From NCBI GenBank assembly GCA_007135635.1, contig SLIO01000284.1:1-5397 (forward strand): 5,397 nt of DNA. Reading direction: 5' to 3'. The notes under the pieces were generated by a model. That model had not been told where the DNA came from and did no database searches. It saw only the letters and a program-made list of their open reading frames with translations. This DNA comes from Methylomicrobium sp. (GTDB lineage Bacteria > Pseudomonadota > Gammaproteobacteria > Methylococcales > Methylomonadaceae). The translations under genes and the position numbers were made by a program. Numbering within the stretch: position 1 is the first letter of the stretch; each line of letters begins with the position of its first letter. This document shows, piece by piece, positions 1 through 5,397 of the stretch.

Positions 1-774
1 CTGCCAACGTCCGGGACGAACTTGTACCAATAATTGGCCGTCCGGTTCCAAGCGTGCCGGCAACGCACTGTCGATACGTAACGGTATGAAGCCTTCCGGC
101 ATCGGATAAGCCAATTTGACTTCGCGCTGTTCGCCCGACACATTCAAATCCAAGCGCGTGAGGGCCTGCATCGGTATTTCGTCGATGATTTGCCGGAATA
201 CCTGAAGTTCCAAACTATTGCGCTCGTCGGGTTTTACCGGGCTGTCGTCGACTCTGGCAAGCCACAATTGGCCTTGTTTGATATTCGGTCTTTCGATTTG
301 TTTTCCGTTTACTTTTAGATCAATGAGCCCGGTATCTTTTGGAATCGTCAAATTATCGGGCAGCTTGTCCCATGCAAAATTGCCGATAAGGTCATAAATT
401 CCCGCTTCGAGAAAAACCGCCGGACGCCCCTCTTTTTCAGTGACTATTGCCGGCTTGCCGTTAACCGTTACATTGAGCGGCCATTGTTTGGTGCTGCCGG
501 GTAAACCGACCCAACTTTTGCGATAAACTTTCCACGCGATCGTAAAGCGGCCTTCGGTACCGCTAATCGCTAAATCTAATCGCGACGGCCAAGCGCAGCG
601 TTTCTGTTCGAAGCTGTTATAGAGAAACGGACAGCCCAATTCGGTGTCGTCTAGCAAGACCCAGTCAATCCAAGGCTTGAGCGGTTCGGGAACGTTTTCC
701 GGTTTGAGCGCATCGGCCCAGCAGGGGAAGGTAAGCCATAAAATGGGCAATAGTAAACACCGAACTCTGAGCAT
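1..774 (-). CDS. Uncharacterised exported protein, N-terminal part (3' end beyond the window)
   Basis: The reading frame is open from an ATG at 774-772 to base 1, giving 258 codons with no stop, so the gene continues to the left. The start is supported by AGGAG at 787-783, 8 nt upstream. The protein opens with a signal-peptide-like segment: Arg at 3 and 5, a hydrophobic core at about 7-17, and likely signal peptidase I cleavage near residue 20 (CWA/D) or 22 (ADA/L). Cys18 is not in a convincing lipobox. The mature part is rich in Trp, Pro and short beta-prone stretches, has two cysteines (48, 60) that could form a disulfide, and has no predicted membrane helix in the visible part. This suggests a periplasmic or surface beta-sandwich protein. 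I do not recognise a named family and assign no function. Only the N-terminus is visible, so the full length is unknown. It lies downstream of mpl on the same strand, but a terminator-like hairpin and a repeat-rich gap separate them, so it probably has its own promoter. Confidence 0.85.
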   Translation of the reverse strand, partial: MLRVRCLLLPILWLTFPCWADALKPENVPEPLKPWIDWVLLDDTELGCPFLYNSFEQKRCAWPSRLDLAISGTEGRFTIAWKVYRKSWVGLPGSTKQWPLNVTVNGKPAIVTEKEGRPAVFLEAGIYDLIGNFAWDKLPDNLTIPKDTGLIDLKVNGKQIERPNIKQGQLWLARVDDSPVKPDERNSLELQVFRQIIDEIPMQALTRLDLNVSGEQREVKLAYPMPEGFIPLRIDSALPARLEPDGQLLVQVRPGRWQ

Positions 775-855
775 GATATGAACTCCTGTCGATAAAAAGC
801 GAGGAAAGCAATTGCTAAAGTATGCGTTTTGTCTCGTAGGGTACGCACTCAATGC

Positions 856-983
856 CATTAAGTTAAGGGAAACCCGTCATTCCGTCATGGACTGGCGGAA
901 TCCAGTGCCATGGATGGCAAGCTTTTGAGGCACAGAAGAGCCTGAAGCCAGCACTACCCATTCTGTGACGACTTAACTTAATG
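856..983. repeat. Nested inverted repeat with perfect 12-bp arms
   Basis: CATTAAGTTAAG at 856-867 and CTTAACTTAATG at 972-983 are exact reverse complements enclosing about 104 bp. Further in, CACAGAA (931-937) and TTCTGTG (961-967) are also reverse complements, and TGCCAT-GG-ATGGCA (906-919) is a short palindrome. The segment is flanked by the near-identical direct repeats AGGGTACGCACT (838-849) and AGGGTACACACT (990-1001). It could be a small inserted element or a structured intergenic sequence. No open frame with coding character was seen inside. Confidence 0.5.
879..901. repeat. Short dispersed-repeat-like palindrome (ATTCCG...CGGAAT)
   Basis: ATTCCGTCA (879-887) and TGGCGGAAT (893-901) form arms matching at 8 of 9 positions around a 5-bp loop, followed by CCAGTGCCATGG. 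The pattern ATTCC-n-GGAAT followed by CCAG recalls short dispersed palindromes common in intergenic DNA of several proteobacteria (for example dRS3-like units in Neisseria). The family assignment is from memory, and only one copy lies in this window. Confidence 0.4.
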
Positions 984-1037
984 ATGGTGAGGGTACACAC
1001 TGCGTAGCTTTTGTAAAGCTTTGATCTTCGTGGCCGC

Positions 1038-1061
1038 AAAAAAAGGTGCGCAATGCGCACC
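1038..1061 (-). terminator. Probable intrinsic terminator of mpl
   Basis: Read on the minus strand, directly after the mpl TAG stop, comes GGTGCGCATTGCGCACC (1061-1045) and then seven T residues (1044-1038). The stem GGTGCG/CGCACC is GC-rich, with a 5-nt loop (CATTG) or nearly closed pairing. This is a standard Rho-independent terminator layout and should separate mpl from the exported-protein gene downstream. The hairpin is also the right end of the composite repeat. Confidence 0.7.
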
Positions 1062-2414
1062 CTACACTAACTCTTGCTGTAGGCGTTTATAAATGCCGCC
1101 GAAACTGCCGTTACTCATCAATACGAAGTGGCCGCCGTAGCGGGCTTCCAATTTGAGCTTGGCGATGATTTCGTCGAGAGTTTTACAGATTTCGATATTG
1201 CCGGCGTAATTTTTTAGACCGCTTAAGTCCCAGCCCAGGTTTTCCGGTTGGAATAGAATGGCTTGATCGGCTTCAACCAGCGATTTAGCCAGCGATTCGG
1301 TATGAATGCCCATGCGCATCGTATTCGAGCGAGGCTCGACGATCGCGATGATGCGTTCGGAACCGACTTGCTTGCGCAAACCCTCCAATGTTGTCTTGAT
1401 CGCGGTTGGATGGTGCGCAAAGTCATCGTAAATCGTTATGCCATCGATTTTGGCCAAGACTTCCATGCGTCGCTTAACATTCTTGAACTCGCCCAATGCC
1501 GCGATCGCATCCTTAGGCGTAATACCGATATGACGTGCCGCCGCGATGGCTGAAAGCGCATTGCCGACATTGTGATTGCCGGTCAAATTCCAAAGCACCT
1601 CGCCCTGCTCCGCTCCATCATAATTAACCTTGAATCGAGTGCCGTCCGAATTGATCAATTCGCCATTCCAGGCCGACCGGCCTTCAATCGAAGTCTTTTC
1701 GACCGGCGTCCAACAGCCCATGTCTAACACATCGGTTATATTCTCATCGGCTTCGGGGGCGATCACGAGGCCTTCGCCAGGCACGGTTCTGAGCAAATGG
1801 TGAAATTGTTTCTTGATCGCATCGAGATCCGGAAAGATGTCGGCATGATCGTATTCGAGATTGTTCAGGATCGCGGTTCTCGGCCGGTAATGCACGAACT
1901 TCGATCGCTTGTCGAAAAACGCGCAGTCGTATTCGTCGGCCTCGATCACGAAGAACGACGATTCGCCGAGCCGCGCCGAAATGCCGAAGTTGAGCGGAAT
2001 GCCGCCGATCAAAAAGCCCGGATTGAAGCCTTGATATTCCAATATCCAGCTCAGCATGCTGGTCGTCGTCGTTTTGCCGTGCGTGCCTGCGACACCGAGC
2101 ACCCAACGCTCGGCCAAGACATGTTCTGCGAGCCATTGCGGTCCGGAAATGTATTTCAAGCCGCGGTTCAGAACCGCCTCGACTTCGGAATTGCCGCGCG
2201 ACAGCGCATTGCCGATCACGACCAAATCGGGTTTGCAATCGAGATTTTCCGGCCGGTAACCGCTCATCAATTCGATGCCTTGCTGTTCGAGTTGTGTACT
2301 CATCGGTGGATAGACATTCTGATCGGAGCCGGTGACTCTATAACCCATCTCGCGCGCGATCAACGCCAATCCGCCCATAAAGGTTCCGCAAATGCCCAGT
2401 ATGTGTATATGCAA
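1062..2414 (-). CDS. mpl: UDP-N-acetylmuramate:L-alanyl-gamma-D-glutamyl-meso-diaminopimelate ligase
   Basis: This cytoplasmic enzyme of peptidoglycan recycling uses ATP to join the recovered tripeptide L-Ala-gamma-D-Glu-meso-DAP to UDP-MurNAc, bypassing MurC, MurD and MurE. The 450-residue length matches the family (E. coli Mpl is about 457). Visible motifs in order: N-terminal Rossmann glycine-rich segment GICGTFMGG (7-15), SDQNVYPPMS (30-39), ATP-binding P-loop GTHGKTTT (110-117, Lys114), IEADEYDCAFFDKRSKF (157-173), NNLEYDHADIF (184-194), GNHNVGNALSA of the central domain (279-289), and the Mpl/MurC-like YDDFAHHPTAI (329-339) and EPRSNTMRMG (360-369). The start is TTG (2414-2412). The frame has an in-frame TAA 15 nt upstream, AGGA lies 7 nt before the TTG, and the resulting N-terminus MHIHILGICGTFMGG aligns directly with E. 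coli Mpl. The gene is divergent from the flavoenzyme gene and ends at a repeat-borne terminator. All conserved motifs are intact, so it should be functional. Confidence 0.97.
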   Translation of the reverse strand: MHIHILGICGTFMGGLALIAREMGYRVTGSDQNVYPPMSTQLEQQGIELMSGYRPENLDCKPDLVVIGNALSRGNSEVEAVLNRGLKYISGPQWLAEHVLAERWVLGVAGTHGKTTTTSMLSWILEYQGFNPGFLIGGIPLNFGISARLGESSFFVIEADEYDCAFFDKRSKFVHYRPRTAILNNLEYDHADIFPDLDAIKKQFHHLLRTVPGEGLVIAPEADENITDVLDMGCWTPVEKTSIEGRSAWNGELINSDGTRFKVNYDGAEQGEVLWNLTGNHNVGNALSAIAAARHIGITPKDAIAALGEFKNVKRRMEVLAKIDGITIYDDFAHHPTAIKTTLEGLRKQVGSERIIAIVEPRSNTMRMGIHTESLAKSLVEADQAILFQPENLGWDLSGLKNYAGNIEICKTLDEIIAKLKLEARYGGHFVLMSNGSFGGIYKRLQQELV

Positions 2415-2483
2415 AATCTTTTCCTTTTACGAAAACAATGTGATGTCCGGTACAATCATAGCCGTAGCGATTCTTTTTGCAAC

Positions 2484-2513
2484 CTTATAAGAAAAACCAA
2501 TTTTCCGATTCAA
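2484..2513 (-). promoter_or_regulatory. Candidate sigma-70 promoter for mpl
   Basis: On the minus strand TTGAAT (2513-2508, 4 of 6 to TTGACA) is followed, after 18 bp, by TATAAG (2489-2484, 5 of 6 to TATAAT). Transcription would begin near 2477, leaving a leader of about 60 nt before the TTG start. It is the best-matching pair I found in the divergent region. Judged by eye only. Confidence 0.35.
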
Positions 2514-2514
2514 C

Positions 2515-2550
2515 GGGATCACCGGAACGTTTACTTCACCCGGATTTCCC
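2515..2550. promoter_or_regulatory. Imperfect inverted repeat upstream of the ene-reductase gene (possible operator)
   Basis: GGGATCACCGG (2515-2525) and CCGGATTTCCC (2540-2550) are reverse complements at 8 of 11 positions around a 14-bp spacer, ending 21 bp before the flavoenzyme ATG. Such a dyad could bind a repressor, as NemR does in front of nemA in E. coli, or form a leader hairpin. It does not resemble the NemR site as I remember it, and no regulator gene is present. Function is inference. Confidence 0.25.
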
Positions 2551-2571
2551 GTAACACTCCAAGAGCAGAAA

Positions 2572-3666
2572 ATGATTTCCGAAGATATTTTATTTACCCC
2601 CGTAAAAATAGGTCGATATACATTGAGAAACCGTATCATTATGGCACCGCTGACCCGAAGCCGCGCGCAGCAACCCGGCGATATACCGTGGCAGCTGAAT
2701 GCGGACTATTACCAGCAGCGTGCCGGTGCCGGATTGATTATCTCGGAAGCCACGCATATCTCACCACAAGGCAAGGGATATGCATTCACGCCGGGAATTT
2801 ATAGCGATGCACAGATTGACGGCTGGCGCAAAATAACCGATGCGGTGCATGACGAAGGCGGGTTGATTTTTTTGCAACTTTGGCATGTCGGTCGCGTTTC
2901 GCATCCCGACCTGCAACCGAGCAATGTTTTACCGGTCGCGCCTTCGGCTATCGGCATTGAGGGCATGGCATTTACCGAGGCAGGTTTGAAACCTTTTGTT
3001 ACGCCTAGAGCGTTGGAGTTGCAGGAAATACCGGGCATTATCGACCAATACCTTATTGCCGCTGAAAATGCGATGATTGCCGGTTTCGACGGTGTTGAGA
3101 TCCATGCCGCAAACGGTTATTTACTGGATCAGTTTTTGAGGGACGGTTCTAATCATAGAACCGATGCTTACGGCGGTAACATCGATAACAGAATGCGCCT
3201 ATTGCTTGAAGTCACCGCAGCAGTCATTGATGCGGTCGGCGCCGACCGCACCGGTTTGCGATTGTCGCCGACCAATGCCTTCAACAGCATGAGCGACAGC
3301 GATCCGCAAAGCCACTTTAATTATGTGGTCGAGCAATTGAACCGTTTCGATTTGGCTTATTTGCATATTGTCGAACGCATGGTTCCGATCGAGGAAGATA
3401 CCGCCGAATTCGATTTTGCCTCTTTGAGGCAGCATTTCAGCGGGCCTTATATCGCCAACGGTGGTTATAGCCAAGATAGCTCTCGAAGCAGTATTACCCG
3501 CAAATTATGCGACATGGTTGCTTTCGGCAAGCTTTATATCGCCAACCCGGATTTGACCGAACGTTTTCGTATGAATGCGCCGCTCAATACGCCCGATCCC
3601 GATACCTTTTACGGCGGCGGTGAAAAAGGTTATACCGATTACCCGAATTTAACTTCAGTTAACTAA
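2572..3666 (+). CDS. Old Yellow Enzyme-family FMN ene-reductase (NemA-like NADH:flavin oxidoreductase)
   Basis: A soluble (beta/alpha)8-barrel flavoenzyme that uses NAD(P)H to reduce activated C=C bonds. NemA-type members also reduce N-ethylmaleimide, nitrate esters and nitroaromatics. The 364-residue length is typical. Visible features: LFTPVKIG at the N-terminus; MAPLTRSRA (24-32) at the FMN site; EATHISPQGKGY (59-70); LQLWHVGR (101-108) with Gln102; EIHAANGYLLDQFL (176-189), giving the substrate-anchoring His178/Asn181 pair and the likely proton donor Tyr183; SNHRTDAYGG (193-202); Arg230 in GLRLSP; IANGGY (294-299); FGKLYIANPDL (318-328); and the NemA-like tail FYGGGEKGYTDYPNL. E. coli NemA has His-His at the substrate pair, so this is the His-Asn subtype. 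The phosphate-loop residue usually given as Arg (FGR) is Lys320 here. The ribosome binding site is weak (AGAG, 6 nt before the ATG), but the start matches family N-termini. The gene is divergent from mpl and overlaps the small gene convergently at its 3' end. Physiological substrate unknown. Confidence 0.93.
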   Translation: MISEDILFTPVKIGRYTLRNRIIMAPLTRSRAQQPGDIPWQLNADYYQQRAGAGLIISEATHISPQGKGYAFTPGIYSDAQIDGWRKITDAVHDEGGLIFLQLWHVGRVSHPDLQPSNVLPVAPSAIGIEGMAFTEAGLKPFVTPRALELQEIPGIIDQYLIAAENAMIAGFDGVEIHAANGYLLDQFLRDGSNHRTDAYGGNIDNRMRLLLEVTAAVIDAVGADRTGLRLSPTNAFNSMSDSDPQSHFNYVVEQLNRFDLAYLHIVERMVPIEEDTAEFDFASLRQHFSGPYIANGGYSQDSSRSSITRKLCDMVAFGKLYIANPDLTERFRMNAPLNTPDPDTFYGGGEKGYTDYPNLTSVN

Positions 3667-3861
3667 CGCTAATTCATGCTCGTCCAGTTCCGAGCGGTAT
3701 GACCAAGGTATTTTTCTGCTCTTGTCCGTCTCGGAACGCATTTTCTCATCGCGCAAGAAACTCAAATACTCCGAGCTCAAGTCCGGATAAAAACTGACGC
3801 AGACTTCGTCTAATTCTTTGCCCAAAGATTGCGATAGGGTTGCCAACTCGTTAACTAGCAT
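3655..3861 (-). CDS. Small hypothetical protein (68 aa)
   Basis: ATG at 3861-3859, preceded by GAGAG with 7-nt spacing, runs to TGA at 3657-3655. The protein is hydrophilic with mixed charges and no membrane or signal segment. The N-terminal half looks helical (LATLSQSLGKELDEV). The middle has SFYPDLSSEYLSFLRDEK and the C-terminal part IPWSYRSELDEHEL. I do not recognise the family. Codon choice (TTG, GAA, GAC, CGC, TCG) looks like that of the neighbouring genes, and no other gene occupies this interval, which argues that it is real. Its last 12 bp overlap the end of the flavoenzyme gene on the opposite strand, so the two genes lie tail to tail with no terminator between them. It could still be a chance frame. 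Confidence 0.5.
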   Translation of the reverse strand: MLVNELATLSQSLGKELDEVCVSFYPDLSSEYLSFLRDEKMRSETDKSRKIPWSYRSELDEHELALVN

Positions 3862-4143
3862 GTTTTTTCTCTCATCTCAATTCAGCGCTCATGATAAGCG
3901 AGGAGTTTTACATTTGCATGACAATGCTCAAACAAATAATCGGGTTTTGGTGTATTGATGAAACAATACTGCGACTTTTGACATCAAGGCGGATAGGATC
4001 CTCTCTTTTATTTGGGCCATGCATTAGCCTTTTTACTGCTCTAGCACTAAGCTAAAGTAAGAACTGGCACCATATCGGTGTAATAATCCGGGTTAGTTTG
4101 CTTATTCTTAGCGAAATCACAGATCCTCATTAAAGGTCAAACC
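3862..4143. other. Divergent intergenic region without a convincing element
   Basis: These 282 bp lie between the small minus-strand gene and the receptor gene. There is no coding frame of note. A TTGACA (3978-3983) has no matching -10 box at normal spacing, and a TAAAGTAA (4053-4060) resembles a sigma-28 -35 box but lacks GCCGATAA 11 bp on. The receptor ribosome binding site is AAAGG at 4132-4136, 7 nt before its ATG. Promoters for both flanking genes should lie here but cannot be placed with confidence. Confidence 0.5.
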
Positions 4144-5397
4144 ATGAGAAAAAACCTTCCTATTACACAAAACGAAGTCAACTACCCCAGCACAGCTACC
4201 ATCACTTCGGCAACTGATCCGAAAGGAAAGATCACTTATATTAACCAGGACTTCTTGAAAATCAGCGGTTTTAACGAACAAGAATTGCTTGGGCAGTCTC
4301 ATAACATCGTTCGCCATCCGGATATGCCGGAAGCCGCATTTGCTGACTTATGGGGTAGTATTCTAAAAGGCAAGCCGTGGATGGGAATCGTCAAGAATCG
4401 CTGTAAAAATGGCGATTATTATTGGGTCGATGCCTTTGTAACGCCTCGCTTCGACAAAGGCAAAGTTATCGGTTTCGAATCGGTGCGGGTGAAGCCCGAG
4501 CAGGAAGCGATCGAACAAGCAAAGAAAATTTACCCGAAGTTAGCAACAGGGAAAAGCGTCAACTCCCAACTGGATCGTATGAAGCTGGGATCTAAACTAA
4601 TGCTCGGTTTTTCGTTACTACAAGCACTGATTTTTGCAGGACTTCATATGATCGGAGTCATCGAACTGATACCTGCCGCGATTGCTTGGGCGGTATCGCT
4701 GCTGTTTTCCTTCGGCCTGATATCGGCACTGGTACGCCCTTTAAACGATGCCGTATCCGAAGCGCGCTTGGTTATCAACAATCCGGTCATGCAACAAATT
4801 TACACCGATGACGGAGCCGAACCCGGACAGCTGTTACTCGCGATCAAACTACTTAAAGCCAAATCGAGGACTATCGTACGCCGCTTGATACAAGCGACCG
4901 AGACCCTTACGCAGCAAGCCGAGGCCACGGACCGAGAAATCGAACAAGTCAGCCATGCAATGACGCGACAATTGCAAGAAACCGAGCAGGTAGCCACAGC
5001 AATGCATCAAATGACTGCTACGATCAATGAGGTTGCGCAAAGCGCCAGCAATGCCGCCAAGGCAGCAGCAGACGCCGACCAAATTTCCCAGCAAACGATG
5101 AAGCGGGTCAGCGATACGGTAACCTTAATCGGCGCCTTATCTTCCGAAGTCGACAGCGCCGAATCGGCCATCTTAAATCTTGCGCAATACAGTAAGGATA
5201 TCGGCGGCGTTTTGGAGGTCATTCAAAGCATCGCCGAGCAAACCAATTTGCTGGCGTTAAATGCCGCAATCGAAGCGGCCCGAGCCGGCGAGCAAGGCCG
5301 CGGTTTCGCAGTCGTTGCCGACGAAGTCAGAACCTTAGCCGGACGAACGCAAAAATCGACAGAAGAAATCAATAAAATGATCGATGTCTTGCAACAA
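4144..5397 (+). CDS. Aer-type aerotaxis / redox chemoreceptor (PAS-MCP), C-terminus beyond the window
   Basis: An inner-membrane signal transducer: a cytoplasmic PAS domain, expected to bind FAD and report redox or oxygen state, controls an MCP signalling domain that works through CheW and CheA. The frame is open for 418 codons from ATG 4144 (AAAGG 7 nt upstream) to the window end. PAS spans about 10-118. The residues I recall as lining or affecting the FAD pocket of E. coli Aer occur at the same numbers: Asn34, Arg57, His58, Asp60, Phe66, Trp79, Asn85, Tyr93. A membrane hairpin follows (about 152-170 and 172-196) with almost no periplasmic loop, then a HAMP-like stretch from RPLNDAV (198-204), then the coiled-coil signalling domain. 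Its conserved tip is [20 protein letters not shown] (363-382) and [12 protein letters not shown] (385-396). The final part of the returning helix, roughly 90 residues by comparison with Aer (506 aa), is missing off the edge. The PAS-to-membrane linker is shorter than in E. coli Aer. The gene stands apart from any visible che or fli gene. Confidence 0.93.
   Translation, partial: MRKNLPITQNEVNYPSTATITSATDPKGKITYINQDFLKISGFNEQELLGQSHNIVRHPDMPEAAFADLWGSILKGKPWMGIVKNRCKNGDYYWVDAFVTPRFDKGKVIGFESVRVKPEQEAIEQAKKIYPKLATGKSVNSQLDRMKLGSKLMLGFSLLQALIFAGLHMIGVIELIPAAIAWAVSLLFSFGLISALVRPLNDAVSEARLVINNPVMQQIYTDDGAEPGQLLLAIKLLKAKSRTIVRRLIQATETLTQQAEATDREIEQVSHAMTRQLQETEQVATAMHQMTATINEVAQSASNAAKAAADADQISQQTMKRVSDTVTLIGALSSEVDSAESAILNLAQYSKDIGGVLEVIQSIAEQTNLLALNAAIEAARAGEQGRGFAVVADEVRTLAGRTQKSTEEINKMIDVLQQ

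Larger units (their letters stand above)
836..1065. repeat. Composite intergenic repeat with inverted 12-bp termini (MITE-like)
   Basis: The plus strand reads GTAGGGTACGCA at 836-847. The reverse complement of 1054-1065 reads GTAGGGTGCGCA, a match of 11 in 12 in inverted orientation. A third, degenerate copy (AGGGTACACACT, 990-1001) is a direct repeat of 838-849 with 11 of 12 matching. The interior holds a pair of perfect 12-bp inverted arms (856-867 and 972-983) and small hairpins such as AGCTTT-TGT-AAAGCT (1006-1020). This organisation resembles nested short non-coding repeats or a degenerate miniature element. No transposase is present and no clear target-site duplication could be found. 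The right terminus overlaps the mpl stop codon. Whether it is multicopy cannot be judged from one window. Confidence 0.5.

Noticed and set aside
807..816. Perfect 10-bp palindrome AGCAATTGCT in the leader of the exported-protein gene.
   Set aside because: Short, isolated and without an associated promoter or known operator pattern; could be chance.
863..1060. A 65-codon minus-strand frame in the mpl / exported-protein gap.
   Set aside because: It is made entirely of the palindromic repeat DNA and begins inside the inverted arm. Its product has no protein-like pattern.
2427..2456. Possible plus-strand promoter for the flavoenzyme gene (TTACGA with TACAAT at 2451-2456).
   Set aside because: The -10 is good (5 of 6), but the -35 matches only 3 of 6 and the leader would exceed 100 nt. 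Too weak to list as a feature.
1797..2804. A long plus-strand open frame (335 codons) antisense to mpl and running into the flavoenzyme gene.
   Set aside because: It lies almost wholly opposite mpl, which has every family motif, and it overlaps the flavoenzyme gene out of frame. Its product is Arg/Ala-rich with no recognisable domain, as expected of a shadow frame.
3604..3630. ACCTTTT ... AAAAGGT hairpin near the 3' end of the flavoenzyme gene.
   Set aside because: It lies within the coding sequence of the conserved FYGGGEKGYTDYP tail and its stem is AT-rich with no following T-tract, so it is not a credible terminator.
3658..3857. Direct repeat GTTAACTA at 3658-3665 and 3850-3857 bracketing the small gene, like a target-site duplication.
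   Set aside because: Eight AT-rich bases built on the GTTAAC palindrome can recur by chance, the first copy lies in the end of the flavoenzyme gene, and no terminal inverted repeats adjoin them.
4053..4080. Possible sigma-28 or sigma-54 promoter for the receptor gene (TAAAGTAA at 4053-4060; TGGCAC at 4065-4070).
   Set aside because: No GCCGATAA-like box lies 11 bp after the first, and the position where TTGC should follow TGGCAC reads CGGT. Neither pair is complete.

Overview
The window reads as a stretch of chromosome from a gammaproteobacterium. The evidence is an Mpl murein-recycling ligase close to the E. coli type, a NemA-like Old Yellow Enzyme, and an Aer-type aerotaxis receptor whose PAS domain lines up residue for residue with E. 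coli Aer. Base composition is moderate. The protein style and the ATTCCG...CGGAAT intergenic repeats would suit a methanotroph-like (Methylococcales) genome, but this is an impression from memory and not a determination.

Layout: (1) 1-774, minus strand: the N-terminal 258 codons of an unrecognised exported protein that runs off the left edge. (2) About 775-1061: a repeat-rich gap. It holds inverted 12-bp termini (836-847 and 1054-1065), a nested pair of perfect 12-bp inverted arms (856-867 and 972-983), several smaller palindromes, and at its right end a hairpin plus T-tract that looks like the intrinsic terminator of the next gene. (3) 1062-2414, minus strand: mpl, complete, with a TTG start and good ribosome binding site. 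(4) 2415-2571: divergent promoter region with a candidate sigma-70 promoter for mpl and an imperfect inverted repeat upstream of the flavoenzyme gene. (5) 2572-3666, plus strand: complete Old Yellow Enzyme-family ene-reductase. (6) 3655-3861, minus strand: a probable small gene of 68 codons whose 3' end overlaps the flavoenzyme gene tail to tail by 12 bp. (7) 3862-4143: intergenic, no convincing elements. (8) 4144-5397, plus strand: the first 418 codons of a PAS / membrane / MCP-signalling aerotaxis receptor that runs off the right edge.

The genes do not form one pathway. Mpl recycles cell-wall peptides, the flavoenzyme reduces electrophilic alkenes or nitro compounds, and the Aer-like receptor couples redox or oxygen level to motility. 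The alternating orientations indicate separate transcription units. I found no phage, CRISPR, toxin-antitoxin or defence system. The points most worth a second look are the composite repeat that carries the stop codon and terminator of mpl, the unrecognised exported protein, and the small overlapping gene.
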